A stretch of DNA of 64,000 bases from Rhodophyticola sp. CCM32 (lineage in GTDB: Bacteria > Pseudomonadota > Alphaproteobacteria > Rhodobacterales > Rhodobacteraceae): NCBI RefSeq assembly GCF_004751985.1, contig NZ_CP038492.1, forward strand, positions 1,674,001 through 1,738,000, in the 5' to 3' direction. Position numbers and translations under genes: made by a program. Below the pieces are notes generated by a model. That model did not search any database. It saw only the letters and a list, made by a program, of their open reading frames with translations, and had not been told where the DNA came from. Positions 17,259 to 27,109 of the stretch are shown piece after piece. Numbering within the stretch: position 1 is the first letter of the stretch; every line of letters starts with the position of its first letter.

Positions 17259-19676
17259 ATGAAAACACATGCACAGGCCGTGGTGATCGGCGGCGGGCTC
17301 GTCGGCTGTTCCATCCTCTACCATCTGGCGAAACTGGGCTGGCGCGATGTGGTTCTGCTGGAACGTGACGAGCTGACATCCGGCTCAACCTGGCATGCGG
17401 CGGCGGGCATCCACGGCTTGCATGACAACACCAATATCAGCCGGATTCAGCATTACACGATGGGCTTGTATAAAGAGCTGGAGGCCGAAACCGGTCAGGG
17501 CTGCGGCGTCTTTCAGCCCGGATCGCTTTATCTGGCCCAGACCGAAAACCGGGAATACCAGTTGCGCCTGCAAGAGGCGAAGGCGCGCTATTACGGGATG
17601 AATTTTCACGAGGTCAGCCGGGATGAGGCCGAACGCCTGCACCCGCTGGCCGATTTCGACGGTATCCGCTGCATCATGTATGAACCCGATGGCGGCAATG
17701 TGGACCCGTCCGGCGTGACCATGGCCTATGCGGCAGGCGCGCGGGCCCTGGGGGCGGAAATTCATCGCTTCACCCCGGTCACGGCCACCCTGCCCCAACC
17801 CGACGGGCGCTGGATCGTGGAAACCCCGAATGGCAGCATCCACACCGATTGGGTGGTGAACGCCGCCGGGCTCTGGGGCCGGGAGGTCGCCGCGATGGCC
17901 GGGCTGGACTTGCCGCTTCTGCCGACAGAACATCAGTATTTCGTCACCGAAACGATTGCGGAAGTGGCCGCGCAAGGCCGCCGCCTGCCCTCGATCGCCG
18001 ACCGGGACGGCGAATATTACATGCGCCAGGAAGGTCAGGGCCTGCTGATCGGCGCCTATGAGAAAGACATGCGGTTCTGGGCCGAGGACGGCACGCCACA
18101 GGGTTTCGGGCATGAGCTGTTCGCCGATGATCTGGACCGGATCATGGAAAATGTCATACGCGCCATGGACAGGGTGCCGGTGGCCGCCTCGGCCGGGATC
18201 AAACGGGTGATCAACGGGCCGATGATCTGGTCACCGGACAGTTCCGCCCTGTTCGGCCCGGTGCCGGAACTGCGCAATTATTTCTGCTGCAACGGGATCA
18301 TTCCGGGGTTTTCCCAATCCGGGGGGCTGGGCCTTCTGGCCGCGGAATGGATGATACAAGGCGAGCCGAAACTGGATATGTTCGGCTGGGATCTGGCCCG
18401 CTACGGGGCCTGGGCCGGTAAAGCCTTCACCAAGGCCCGGGTGGAAGACCAATATGCCAACCGCTTTTCGATCCATTTCCCCAATGAGGAACGCAGCGCC
18501 GGGCGCCCGGCCCGGGTGCGGCCCGCCTATGGGATGCAGAAAGACATGGGCGCGGTTTTTGGTCTGAATTGCGGGTGGGAACATCCGCTGTGGTTCGCGG
18601 ACCGGCCCGGGGTTCAGGAAAGCGTCGGGTTCAAACGGCAAAACTGGTTTGACCCGGTAAACGATGAGGCCCTGATGCTGCGGAACGCCGTCGGCATCCT
18701 CGATATCTCGAATTTCGCGACTTACGAGATCAGGGGGCCGGGCGCGCAAACCTGGCTGGAGGCGCTTCTGGCCAATCGCATGCCCTCGGAAACCGGGCGC
18801 GCCTGTCTGGCCCCGCTGATCGGGGTGCGTGGCGGGGTGGCGGGTGATTTCACCGTGACCAAACTGGCCGGGGATCATTACATGATGATCGGCTCTGGCA
18901 TGGCCGAACGCTATCACCAGCGGTTTTTCAACATGGTGCCCCTGCCCGAAGGCACCACATTCACCAACCGCACCGATGCGCTGTGCGGGATGAATGTCGC
19001 CGGGCCGAAATCGCGGGAACTGTTGCAGCGGCTCAGCAATGAGGATCTGTCAAACACCGCCTTCCGCTTCATGCGCGCGCGGCAGATGGTGGTGGCAGGT
19101 GTGCCGGTGATCGCGCTGCGGGTCTCGTTCACCGGCGATCTGGGCTGGGAATTGCATTGCGAGGCCGATCAGCAGGTGGCGCTTTACACGGCGCTGGTTG
19201 AGGCCGCGCGGGATCTGGGCGGCGGGCCGGTGGGCGGCCGGGCGCTTGGCGTGTTGCGGATCGAAAAGAGCTATGGCTCCTGGGGGCGGGAATACAGCCC
19301 GGAATACTGGCCGCAGGAGGTGGGGCTGGAGCGGCTGATCAAGCTGGACAAGGATTTCCTGCATAAAGAGGCCTATCAGGCCATCGCAGGCAACACCCCG
19401 CGCGAGAGGCTTTCGATATTCGAACTGGACGCGGTGCATGGCGCCGATGCCAGCGGCGGAGAGCCGATCTTTCTGCCCGATGGCACCGCAGTCGGCCGGG
19501 TCACCTCCGGCGCCTATTCCGCCTATACCGGCAAATCCCTGGCCCTTGGATTTGTCAAAACCGGCACTGCCAGCCCCGGGGGTGCCGTGGAGATACATGT
19601 TCTGGGCCAGCCCCATAGCGCCCGGGTTCTAAGCGCCCCGCCATTTGACCCGGAGGGGGTAAGATTGCGGGGGTAA
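17259..19676 (+). CDS. FAD-dependent dimethylglycine/sarcosine dehydrogenase-like protein with GcvT domain
   Basis: An 805-residue two-part enzyme. The N-terminal ~430 residues are a DAO-type FAD oxidoreductase with the dinucleotide motif VVIGGGLVGCS and the GSTWHAA motif, whose His carries covalent FAD in dimethylglycine dehydrogenase. The C-terminal ~370 residues are an aminomethyltransferase (GcvT-like) folate-binding domain (VGILDISNFATYEI, GLGWELHC-type motif DLGWELHCE). The family oxidatively demethylates N-methyl amino acids and passes formaldehyde to tetrahydrofolate. The exact substrate is unknown. It could act with the Rieske oxygenase at 2.9 kb in N-methyl-amine breakdown, though they are 13 kb apart. 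It stands alone between two repeat-filled gaps. Confidence 0.88.
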   Translation: MKTHAQAVVIGGGLVGCSILYHLAKLGWRDVVLLERDELTSGSTWHAAAGIHGLHDNTNISRIQHYTMGLYKELEAETGQGCGVFQPGSLYLAQTENREYQLRLQEAKARYYGMNFHEVSRDEAERLHPLADFDGIRCIMYEPDGGNVDPSGVTMAYAAGARALGAEIHRFTPVTATLPQPDGRWIVETPNGSIHTDWVVNAAGLWGREVAAMAGLDLPLLPTEHQYFVTETIAEVAAQGRRLPSIADRDGEYYMRQEGQGLLIGAYEKDMRFWAEDGTPQGFGHELFADDLDRIMENVIRAMDRVPVAASAGIKRVINGPMIWSPDSSALFGPVPELRNYFCCNGIIPGFSQSGGLGLLAAEWMIQGEPKLDMFGWDLARYGAWAGKAFTKARVEDQYANRFSIHFPNEERSAGRPARVRPAYGMQKDMGAVFGLNCGWEHPLWFADRPGVQESVGFKRQNWFDPVNDEALMLRNAVGILDISNFATYEIRGPGAQTWLEALLANRMPSETGRACLAPLIGVRGGVAGDFTVTKLAGDHYMMIGSGMAERYHQRFFNMVPLPEGTTFTNRTDALCGMNVAGPKSRELLQRLSNEDLSNTAFRFMRARQMVVAGVPVIALRVSFTGDLGWELHCEADQQVALYTALVEAARDLGGGPVGGRALGVLRIEKSYGSWGREYSPEYWPQEVGLERLIKLDKDFLHKEAYQAIAGNTPRERLSIFELDAVHGADASGGEPIFLPDGTAVGRVTSGAYSAYTGKSLALGFVKTGTASPGGAVEIHVLGQPHSARVLSAPPFDPEGVRLRG

Positions 19677-19700
19677 ACAGGTAATGCGCCAGACTACAGC

Positions 19701-19793
19701 ATGCTGCCTTAAACCTGAGACATCGCGCATCACAAATGTCCCGGGAACGCGAAGCGTGGCAGGGTATTTGTGAGTCAAGTTTCAGGCAGGGTG
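19701..19793. repeat. CCCTGCCTTAAAC-ended ~95-bp element
   Basis: Ends CTGCCTTAAACCTGAGACA and TCAAGTTTCAGGCAG are imperfect inverted repeats. Inside, CACAAATGTCCC and the GGGTATTTGTG segment form a second palindrome around ACGCGAAGCGTGGC. Nearly identical to 38044-38136. Convergent gap. Confidence 0.8.
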
Positions 19794-19811
19794 CTTTATA
19801 ATTCTGCAGCG

Positions 19812-19855
19812 GGGTGGAAAACTCCAGTTTTCCACCCGGAATTCTGGAGAATTCC
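19812..19855. repeat. Double-hairpin element (EcoRI palindrome type)
   Basis: Hairpin GGGTGGAAAACT/AGTTTTCCACCC with a two-base centre (19812-19837) is directly followed by GGAATTCT/AGAATTCC (19838-19855). The same pair of hairpins recurs at 23.1, 35.6 and 56.2 kb. Confidence 0.85.
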
Positions 19856-19909
19856 GGCGCTCGGGGTTTGCGACGGGGTGCCCCCTGTAAAACGCAAACT
19901 GCAATAAGA

Positions 19910-20784
19910 TCACACACCGTTGCGGAGCAACCAGTCACGGAACCGCCGGGCCGGGGGTTTCAGGGGGTGCGCAGGCCGGGTCAGGTAATAGTTCCACGGG
20001 CTTTCAACCGCGCAGGGGAACGGCTCGATCAGCAGGTTGCGGTCAAGATAGGGCCGGGCCAGCGAGCGCAGCACAGCCACGCAGCCCAACCCGTTCGCCG
20101 CCAGTTCCAGCGCCACATTGGACGAGTTTGAGCGGACACCGCCATGCAGGTCCAGATTATCCAGGCCCAGACGTGTCGCCACCGCCCCCAGCAATCCTGC
20201 CGCGTCAGGATATGGATCAGCTGCGCCCTGCTCAACTGATCCGGGCGGCACAGCATTTCTGATCCGACCTGATATTCCGGGGCGCACACCACCGTCAGAT
20301 GCTCCGGCGCCAGAAGCGCATCACCAAGGGCGACCTTGTCCTGGGGTTTGATCTCGACCGTCAGATCGGCCACCTCGCCCGTTGTATCCGCCCAGATCGT
20401 GCCGTTCAGCGTGATCGCGTAATCGGGATATTCCGCCAGAAACCGGGCCACCCGCACCGCCAGCCAGTTCTCTGCCAGGCTGATCGGGCAGGAGATCACC
20501 AGGCTCTGGTCATGGGGGCGGGTGATAATCGCCTCGGTCGCATCGCCGATCTGGTGCAGGGCGCGGCGAATGCCCGGCAGATAGGCCTGCCCCGGGCCGG
20601 TCAGTTCCAGACTGCGGGCATGGCGAATGAACAGCGGTTTGCCGAGATATTCCTCAAGCGAACGCACATGGTTTGAAATCGCCGCCTGTGTGTAATTCAA
20701 TTCCTCAGCGGCAAGGGTGAAGCTCAGATGCCGAGCCGCAGCCTCGAAAGACCGGATATAGTTTAGATAAGGTCGGTGCTCCAT
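19910..20784 (-). pseudogene. LysR-family regulator, one-base frameshift
   Basis: A LysR-type regulator of the GcvA-like group. The N-terminal helix-turn-helix is intact (YIRSFEAAARHLSFTLAAEE, QAAISNHVRSLEE) and the ligand domain proceeds to LIHILTRQDCWGRW, where the frame is lost around 20180-20192. The remaining C-terminus (RLGLDNLDLHGGVRSNSSN, ALELAANGLGCVAVLRS) is read in another frame to 19910. One missing base explains it, probably in or next to the G5 run read on the minus strand; restored length is 291 residues, normal for the family. ATG 20784 has a GGAGAGG site. It is divergent from the MmgE/PrpD gene, its likely target. Confidence 0.85.
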
Positions 20785-20920
20785 GCGCGCCTCTCCGAGA
20801 GTTTTGTCACGGATTCTTATGGGATTGGGAAGAAAAAACAGCGCCATGGTGTCGATTTTTTTGTGGGAGGCCCCGTTTTCATTGCGAGACCGGCGCCCCT
20901 GCCCATGTCGCTATGATACT

Positions 20921-22270
20921 GTGTTACAATACTTCGATAAGATATCCGGGTTTGCGCTGACACGGTCATGGGCCGAAATGCCCGCCAGCGCCTTAAGCAC
21001 GGCCGCGTCATTGTTGCTTGATACAGTGGGCGTGGCGGCGGCCGCAGGCCCGATGCAGGCCGGTGTCATTGCCCGGGAAACCGCGATGGCGCTTTACGGC
21101 AGTGCAGAGCGCCGCTTTGCCGCGCAGATGATGTTTGACGGACGCATGGTCAGCGTTGCCGGGGCGGGCTATGCCGCCGCAACCCAGATCGACAATCTGG
21201 ACGCCCATGACGGCTATAACCCCTGCAAGGGGCATATCGGGGTGGCGGTCATTCCGGCGCTGTCGGCGCTGATGCAGGGCGTCCCCGATATGTCGGGGCC
21301 CGAAGCGCTGGCCCATCTGGTGGTTGGCTATGAGATTGCGGGCCGGGCCGGAAAAGCGCTCCACGGAACGGTCAGCGATTACCATACATCGGGGGCCTGG
21401 AACGCGCTTGGAGTGGCGGCGATGGCGGCACGGATACGCAACCATGATGCGGCCATGCTCCAACACGGGCTTGGGATTGCCGAATATCACGGCCCGCGCA
21501 GCCAGATGATGCGCGAGATCGCCAGCCCGACCATGCTCCATGACGGGTCGGGCTGGGGTGTTCTGGTTGGGCTGTCAGCGGCGGTTCTGGCCGAAAAGGG
21601 CTTTACCGGCGCCCCCGCGATTACCGTGGAACAGGCCCCGGAATACTGGGAGGATCTGGGGCAGAACTGGCTGATCGAGGATCAGTATATCAAACCCTAT
21701 CCGATCTGCCGCTGGGCCCATGGGGCGATTGACGCCGCCCGCGATCTGGTGCGGGCCCATGGGTTGACCCCGGCGGATATCGCCCATGTGCAGGTCAACA
21801 GCTTTGCCGAGGCCGCCGCCCTGTTCCCCGGCCTGCCGCAGACCAGCTCGCAGGCGCAATACTCCCTGCCCTTCGCCCTGGCCGCGTTTCTGGCCCATGG
21901 CCGGATCACACTGGAACAGATCGAAGGCGCCGGGCTGATCAACCCTGACACCATTGCCATGCATGGCAGGATTGATGTCGCAAGCACGCCCCGCCATGAT
22001 GCCCGTTTCCCCGCCAACCGGATGGCCGATGTGATCATCACCACAACCGATGGGCGCAGCCTGGCCTCGGGCGACACCCATGCGCGCGGCGACCCGCAGC
22101 GCCCGCTCAACCAAAGCGCCTTTGCCGAGAAATTCGCAGACCTTGCCGGTCCGGCCCTTGGAACCCTTCGCAGCCAGGCCCTGGCCAATACCATTCTGGG
22201 GCTGACAGACCCGTTAAGCCGCCTGTCCGATCTGGCATCGCTTCTGCTGGATCCGCCCGAACCCGCCTGA
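20921..22270 (+). CDS. MmgE/PrpD family protein
   Basis: A ~449-residue protein of the MmgE/PrpD (2-methylcitrate dehydratase-like) family. Recognisable blocks include [25 protein letters not shown], the [17 protein letters not shown] motif and the C-terminal [10 protein letters not shown]. Family members act on small carboxylic acids, but this branch is diverse, so the substrate is open. The frame is open back to 20783; GTG 20921 gives the usual family length, with no good ATG available. It is divergent from the LysR regulator and lies just before lexA. Confidence 0.75.
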   Translation: MLQYFDKISGFALTRSWAEMPASALSTAASLLLDTVGVAAAAGPMQAGVIARETAMALYGSAERRFAAQMMFDGRMVSVAGAGYAAATQIDNLDAHDGYNPCKGHIGVAVIPALSALMQGVPDMSGPEALAHLVVGYEIAGRAGKALHGTVSDYHTSGAWNALGVAAMAARIRNHDAAMLQHGLGIAEYHGPRSQMMREIASPTMLHDGSGWGVLVGLSAAVLAEKGFTGAPAITVEQAPEYWEDLGQNWLIEDQYIKPYPICRWAHGAIDAARDLVRAHGLTPADIAHVQVNSFAEAAALFPGLPQTSSQAQYSLPFALAAFLAHGRITLEQIEGAGLINPDTIAMHGRIDVASTPRHDARFPANRMADVIITTTDGRSLASGDTHARGDPQRPLNQSAFAEKFADLAGPALGTLRSQALANTILGLTDPLSRLSDLASLLLDPPEPA

Positions 22271-22274
22271 TTCG

Positions 22275-22314
22275 TTGACACAGACCAAGAACAGGGGTAG
22301 AACATACCCTGAAC
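22275..22314 (+). promoter_or_regulatory. lexA promoter with triple LexA operator
   Basis: TTGACA (22275-22280) is spaced 17 bases from TAGAAC (22298-22303). Three GAAC half-sites spaced by exactly seven bases lie at 22289, 22300 and 22311 (GAAC-N7-GAAC-N7-GAAC), the alphaproteobacterial SOS box. They overlap the -10 box, as expected for autorepression. Confidence 0.9.
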
Positions 22315-22346
22315 GAGGCGATATCAAACAGGTGGAGAAACCCGGG

Positions 22347-23036
22347 ATGCTGACAAAGAAACAGCTCGATCTTTTGGAATTCATTCACAAGCGGATGCAA
22401 CGCGACGGCGTGCCCCCTTCTTTTGACGAAATGAAGGAGGCACTGGATCTGCGGTCGAAATCCGGCATTCACCGGCTGATCACGGCGCTGGAGGAACGCG
22501 GGTTTATCCGGCGGCTGGCCCATCGGGCGCGCGCAATAGAAATCGTGAAACTGCCCGAGGCGCTGGAGGCGAAATCAGGCTTCCGGCCACGGGTGATAGA
22601 CGGGGATAGGGGCGATCTGCCCATAGGCGCGATGGCGGTTTCGGCCAATGGTGCGCTGGATGTACCGGTCATGGGCCGGATCGCCGCCGGCACACCGATC
22701 GAGGCGATCAGCCAGATCGCCGCCCATGTGACCGTGCCGCAGCAGATGATCGGCACCGGCAAACATCACTACGCCCTTGAGGTCAAAGGCGATTCGATGA
22801 TCGAGGCCGGGATCAATGATGGCGATATCGTCGTGATCGAGGAAGGCGCGACCGCCGATAACGGAGATATCGTGGTGGCCCTTGTCGAAGATCAGGAAGC
22901 GACGCTGAAACGCTTTCGCCAGAAGGGCAACATGGTTGCGCTGGAAGCCGCAAACCCGGCCTATGAAACACGCATGCTGCGCGATGATCAGGTGAAAGTG
23001 CAGGGCAAGCTGGTTGGGTTGATCCGCACATATTAA
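22347..23036 (+). CDS. lexA: SOS repressor LexA
   Basis: A 229-residue repressor that blocks DNA-damage genes until RecA filaments trigger self-cleavage. The N-terminal winged helix starts [14 protein letters not shown] and has the [11 protein letters not shown] recognition helix. The cleavage bond is Ala-Gly in [11 protein letters not shown], with the catalytic Ser in [13 protein letters not shown] and Lys in EATLKRF. ATG 22347 is used, since the protein begins there in relatives; the frame is open upstream but would overlap the operator. Autoregulated through the operator upstream. Confidence 0.97.
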   Translation: MLTKKQLDLLEFIHKRMQRDGVPPSFDEMKEALDLRSKSGIHRLITALEERGFIRRLAHRARAIEIVKLPEALEAKSGFRPRVIDGDRGDLPIGAMAVSANGALDVPVMGRIAAGTPIEAISQIAAHVTVPQQMIGTGKHHYALEVKGDSMIEAGINDGDIVVIEEGATADNGDIVVALVEDQEATLKRFRQKGNMVALEAANPAYETRMLRDDQVKVQGKLVGLIRTY

Positions 23037-23143
23037 GGCATGGCTGGCATTTTCACTGAAACAGCCTTGATCGAAATTCGCGTTTCAACCAGCGGCAAGA
23101 GATAGCGGTTATCGCTTCAGATCAAATGCAACCGCTTTCAGGC

Positions 23144-23185
23144 GGAATTCTCCAGAATTCCGTGTGGAAAACTGGAGTTTTCCAC
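23144..23185. repeat. Double-hairpin element (EcoRI palindrome type)
   Basis: GGAATTCT/AGAATTCC (23144-23161) followed by GTGGAAAACT/AGTTTTCCAC (23164-23185). Compared with the copy at 19.8 kb the two hairpins are in reverse order, so the element is inverted. It lies in the convergent lexA/comEC gap. Confidence 0.85.
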
Positions 23186-23214
23186 CCCTGCGGTGCATCT
23201 GGCACCATGCCGTT

Positions 23215-23340
23215 TCACCTGAAACCGACACCACCCCGCATCACCCATCTGCCCGGCGGTTCTGCAGGGCGCGGGCGCTTCGCTTCCCCCCGGTTCGGTC
23301 GCCACCTACTCGCAATGTATATATTGGGTCTGGTGCTTTA
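23215..23340. repeat. Decayed GC-rich multi-hairpin element
   Basis: Shares CACCC...CGCATCACCC, TGCCCGGCGGTTC, GCGCGGGCGCTTCGC and the tail TATATTGGGTCTGGTGCTTTA with the better copies at 17.1 and 31.0 kb, but the central hairpin is broken. It reaches the end of comEC. The 23037-23337 gap holds no gene I can support. Confidence 0.5.
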
Positions 23341-25488
23341 ACGCCCTCTGGCCCAGGGCCGCGCACCCTGAACATTGCGGGCGGTGGTGATCTGAAGACC
23401 GGCATCGGTTTGCTCAAATGCAATGGCGCCGGTCTGCTGCAAGGTCTCATCAGAGATCAGCAGACAGGGGGTCAAGGCCGGGTCTGCCCCGGCAGGCTGG
23501 ATCGTGACAGGCGCGTGACCTGACAGCAACCGGCCCGCGGCGCGGGCAAGCGGCAGCAGGTCAGGCGCAAACGCCTCCACCTGTTCCGAAACAAGCACAA
23601 TGTCATGGCGGGCGCAGGCCTCCCCCACCTCCCGCGCGGCCCGTCTGCCGCCCCCATGCCACAGGCTTTGCCCATCAGCCAGATCAAGCCTTTGCCCCGC
23701 CCCGTCGGCCTGCCAGCCCAGCCGCGCTGCAGCCTCTTCCTGATCGGCGCGGTCCCCATCATTTTCCAGCCAGATCCCGGCCACAAACCCATCGCCGCGC
23801 GGTTTGCTCAGCGCGCGCCCCTGATCTGTCATCACGCCCGCCAGCCGACCGGAGGGGGACAGCAGAATATCGGGCCGGTCCGTACCAGACCAGATCAGCA
23901 GGGCCAGGGCCAGCGGCAACAGCCCCGTTATGCGTCCGCGCCCCTGCCACAGCATGCAGATCAGCCCCCCGATTGCGATCAGGCCCAGAACACCGGCAGG
24001 CGGGGCCATAACGGGCCGGGTCGCATCCGGCAGATCTGCAACCGCATGGGCAACCGCAAGTATCCAGTTCAACCCCTGCTCCATCCCCCAGAAGGCCGCA
24101 TCCTGCAACCCAAACGGCCAGAGCAGCACGGCAAACACCGCCGCCGGGATCACAAGACTGCCCATCACCGGCACGCTCAGCAGATTGGCGATCAACCCGT
24201 AGACGACGATCTGGTTGAAATGTGCCGCCGAGAACGGGGCGGTGGCCGCGCCCGCCACAACCGACGAGATCACCAGCATCACCCCTGCCCTGATCCAGGG
24301 CGGCAAATCCGTCAGCCAGGACTGGCCACGCAGCCCGTTGAACACGGCCACCAGGGCGGTGGTGGCGGCAAAAGACATCTGGAACCCCGGGCTCATCAGG
24401 GTCTCGGGCCGATGGGCCAGCACGATCAGCGCCGCAATCGCGACAGAGCGCAGCGTGATCGCCCGCCGGTCCAGAAGCACAGCGGTAAACATCACCGCCA
24501 CCTGAATAAACGCCCGTTCCGTCGCCACATTGCCCCCGGACAGGGCCAGATAGAACGCGCCCGCGAACAGCGCCGCCACCGCCGCCCATTTGCGGATCGG
24601 ATAACCAAGGGCCAGCCCGGGGATCAGCGCCAGCGCAAACCGCAGACTGGCATAGACGAACCCGGTCAAAAGCCCCATATGCAGACCTGAAATCGCCAGC
24701 AGATGCGCGATATTCGACCGGCGCATATCCTCAAGCGGGCCAGATGAAAGGCCCGATCGGTCGCCTGTCAGAACCGCCGCCGCAAAAGCCCCGGCCGCGC
24801 CGGGAATACGGGCCTGAATGGCCGCCGAAAGCGTAAGCCGCAAATGGGTCAGCGGCAGCGCACGCGGCGCCCGGGGCTGCAACAGCAAAGCCGGCACGCG
24901 GGTATAGCCAACCGCGCCAATCCCCAGAAACCAGGCATGGCGCTGAAAGTCGAACCCGCCGGGTTCCGCCGGGCCCTGCGGCGGGCCCAGATGGCCGGTC
25001 ATCATCACCCGCGCGCCCGGCTCCGGCACCAGCCAGCGCTGATCGCCATGAAGCGAGACCCGGACCCGGGCCGGCACCCGCGCCGGCTCCATCCGCTCAA
25101 GCACCACCTGATCCAGTGTCAGCCGCAGCTTGTCAGACCCCGAGCGGTCAATCCGCACGATCCGCCCCTCGATCGGCCCGTAATAGCGAAAGCTCAGAAC
25201 CGGCCCCGTGACCAGATGGGCCCGCAGACCAGCCACAGAAAACCCGATGGCAATCAGGCAAAGCGCGGTCAGAATCGGCCCTGCCCCCTGCCGCCAGCGC
25301 CGCGCGGCGACAAGCGCAAGCAAGGCAAACAGCAGTGTCAGGACATAAACGGGCCAGCCCGGTTCTGCCGCCCGGGTGAAATACCAGACGATGCCAAGGC
25401 CCGGAAACACCGGCGCCCATGGCATCAACGCCCCGCGCTGGCCCTGTTGAACCCGGTCGATCAGATGCCACAGGCGCACCCTTGTCAC
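23338..25488 (-). CDS. comEC: ComEC/Rec2-type competence membrane protein
   Basis: A 716-residue polytopic inner-membrane protein predicted to form the channel for single-stranded DNA uptake. Several N-terminal helices, an OB-like periplasmic region (about residues 90-210) and the competence domain with the hallmark HLLAISGLHMGLLTG are present, followed by more helices. The C-terminal region (about 560-716) resembles a reduced metallo-beta-lactamase domain. The start is GTG 25488; an inner GTG at 25479 has better spacing from AAAGG and may be the real one. Divergent from gltX, the usual Rhodobacterales order. Confidence 0.9.
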   Translation of the reverse strand: MTRVRLWHLIDRVQQGQRGALMPWAPVFPGLGIVWYFTRAAEPGWPVYVLTLLFALLALVAARRWRQGAGPILTALCLIAIGFSVAGLRAHLVTGPVLSFRYYGPIEGRIVRIDRSGSDKLRLTLDQVVLERMEPARVPARVRVSLHGDQRWLVPEPGARVMMTGHLGPPQGPAEPGGFDFQRHAWFLGIGAVGYTRVPALLLQPRAPRALPLTHLRLTLSAAIQARIPGAAGAFAAAVLTGDRSGLSSGPLEDMRRSNIAHLLAISGLHMGLLTGFVYASLRFALALIPGLALGYPIRKWAAVAALFAGAFYLALSGGNVATERAFIQVAVMFTAVLLDRRAITLRSVAIAALIVLAHRPETLMSPGFQMSFAATTALVAVFNGLRGQSWLTDLPPWIRAGVMLVISSVVAGAATAPFSAAHFNQIVVYGLIANLLSVPVMGSLVIPAAVFAVLLWPFGLQDAAFWGMEQGLNWILAVAHAVADLPDATRPVMAPPAGVLGLIAIGGLICMLWQGRGRITGLLPLALALLIWSGTDRPDILLSPSGRLAGVMTDQGRALSKPRGDGFVAGIWLENDGDRADQEEAAARLGWQADGAGQRLDLADGQSLWHGGGRRAAREVGEACARHDIVLVSEQVEAFAPDLLPLARAAGRLLSGHAPVTIQPAGADPALTPCLLISDETLQQTGAIAFEQTDAGLQITTARNVQGARPWARGR

Positions 25489-25589
25489 CTTTCGCCTGGT
25501 TGCCTAAACACGCGTTTTGACACCTATCCGCTCCATGGTTTCCAAGACGTTAACGCGCCTGAGGGGATGCCCGCGCCGAAAGGATGAAG

Positions 25590-27008
25590 ATGACCGATCA
25601 AGCCCGCCAAGTGGTCACAAGATTTGCGCCCTCGCCCACCGGGTTTCTGCATATCGGCAGCGCCCGGACGGCGCTGTTCAACTGGCTCTATGCCCGCGCC
25701 CGGGGTGGCCGGTTCGTGTTGCGGATCGAGGATACGGATCGCGACCGCTCCACGCCCGAGGCGACAGAGGCCATTTTGAACGGGCTGGACTGGCTGGGGC
25801 TGGACTGGGATGGCCCGGCCAGCAGCCAGTTTGCCGCCCGCGACCGCCATGCCGGGATCGCCCGGGAAATGCTGGCCAGTGGCACGGCCTATAAGTGTTT
25901 CTCACCCCAGGAAGAGATCGCCGCCTTCCGCGAGGCGGCCCGGGCCGAGGGGCGGTCCACCCTGTTTCTGTCCCCCTGGCGCGACAGGGCCGACGCAGAC
26001 CACCCGGATGCGCCCCATGTGATCCGCCTGAAAGCCCCGCGCGACGGGAAAACCGTGATCGATGACGCGGTTCAGGGCCAGGTGACCACCCGCAATGATC
26101 AGCTTGACGATATGGTCCTGCTCCGCTCGGACGGGACGCCGACCTATATGCTGGCCGTGGTGGTCGATGACCATGATATGGGCATCACCCATGTGATCCG
26201 CGGTGATGACCACCTGAACAACGCGGCACGGCAGGCGCAGATCTATCACGCGATGGGCTGGCCGCTGCCCGTCTTCGCCCATATCCCGCTGATCCACGGG
26301 CCAGATGGCAAGAAACTGTCGAAACGCCACGGGGCGCTCGGGGTCGGGGAATATGCCGCCATGGGCTACCCTGCGGCAGCCATGCGCAACTATCTGGCCC
26401 GGCTTGGCTGGTCCCATGGGGATGATGAGCTGTTCACCGATGCGCAGGCACAGGCCTGGTTCGATCTGGGCGGGATCGGCAAATCGCCTGCCCGGCTGGA
26501 TTTCAGGAAGCTCGCCTCTGTCTCCGCCTGGCATATCGCGCAGATGGCGGATGCCGATCTGATGACCGAAATCGCGGGATTTCTTGCGCTGACCGGTCAG
26601 CCCGCCCTTTCGCAGGCGCAGCATAACGGAGTATTGAGCGCGATGTATTGCCTCAAAGACCGGGCCAAATCCCTGCCTGACCTGCTTGAAAAAGCCCGGT
26701 TTGTCCTTAAAAACAGGCCGATTGACCGGGATGAGGCATCTCAGGCGGCGCTGACGGATGTATCCCGTGGCATACTGTCGGAATTGACTGAGCAATTGCA
26801 GAATGATAGCTGGTCCCGTGACACGTTAGAGGTGATCCTGACTTCGGTGGCCGAGGCGCATGGGCTCAAATTCGGTCAACTGGCGCAACCGCTTCGCGCA
26901 GCCCTTGCCGGTCGGACCGTAACCCCAAGTGTCTATGACATGATGCTCGTCATTGGCCGCGATGAAACCATCGCCCGCCTGACGGAGGCCACCGCCCCCG
27001 CCCGATAA
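25590..27008 (+). CDS. gltX: Glutamate--tRNA ligase
   Basis: A 472-residue class I aminoacyl-tRNA synthetase. The ATP-binding motifs are [18 protein letters not shown] (HIGH-like HIGS) and [10 protein letters not shown] (KMSKS-like). C-terminal anticodon-binding helices follow. ATG 25590 has GAAAGG at good spacing; ATG 25584 directly abuts that site and is less likely. Followed by gltA. Confidence 0.96.
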   Translation: MTDQARQVVTRFAPSPTGFLHIGSARTALFNWLYARARGGRFVLRIEDTDRDRSTPEATEAILNGLDWLGLDWDGPASSQFAARDRHAGIAREMLASGTAYKCFSPQEEIAAFREAARAEGRSTLFLSPWRDRADADHPDAPHVIRLKAPRDGKTVIDDAVQGQVTTRNDQLDDMVLLRSDGTPTYMLAVVVDDHDMGITHVIRGDDHLNNAARQAQIYHAMGWPLPVFAHIPLIHGPDGKKLSKRHGALGVGEYAAMGYPAAAMRNYLARLGWSHGDDELFTDAQAQAWFDLGGIGKSPARLDFRKLASVSAWHIAQMADADLMTEIAGFLALTGQPALSQAQHNGVLSAMYCLKDRAKSLPDLLEKARFVLKNRPIDRDEASQAALTDVSRGILSELTEQLQNDSWSRDTLEVILTSVAEAHGLKFGQLAQPLRAALAGRTVTPSVYDMMLVIGRDETIARLTEATAPAR

Positions 27009-27066
27009 TGGCGCTTGGGCGTCAGCCATGAGGACTTGGGCCTGATCAGGCCCCCGAAACGACCCT

Positions 27067-27084
27067 CCCGACAGTCTTGTCGGG
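27067..27084 (+). terminator. Small hairpin between gltX and gltA
   Basis: CCCGACA (27067-27073) pairs with TGTCGGG (27078-27084). No T-run follows, so it may be a weak terminator or leader structure of gltA. Confidence 0.35.
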
Positions 27085-27109
27085 TGTGGCCAATCAAAAA
27101 GGGACAGAC

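Noticed and set aside
22275..22346. Longer N-terminus for LexA
   Set aside because: It would place coding sequence over the promoter and operator; the conserved protein begins at MLTKKQ.
25517..25522. TTGACA in the comEC-gltX gap as gltX promoter
   Set aside because: No acceptable -10 box at 16-18 bases downstream, so I do not list it.
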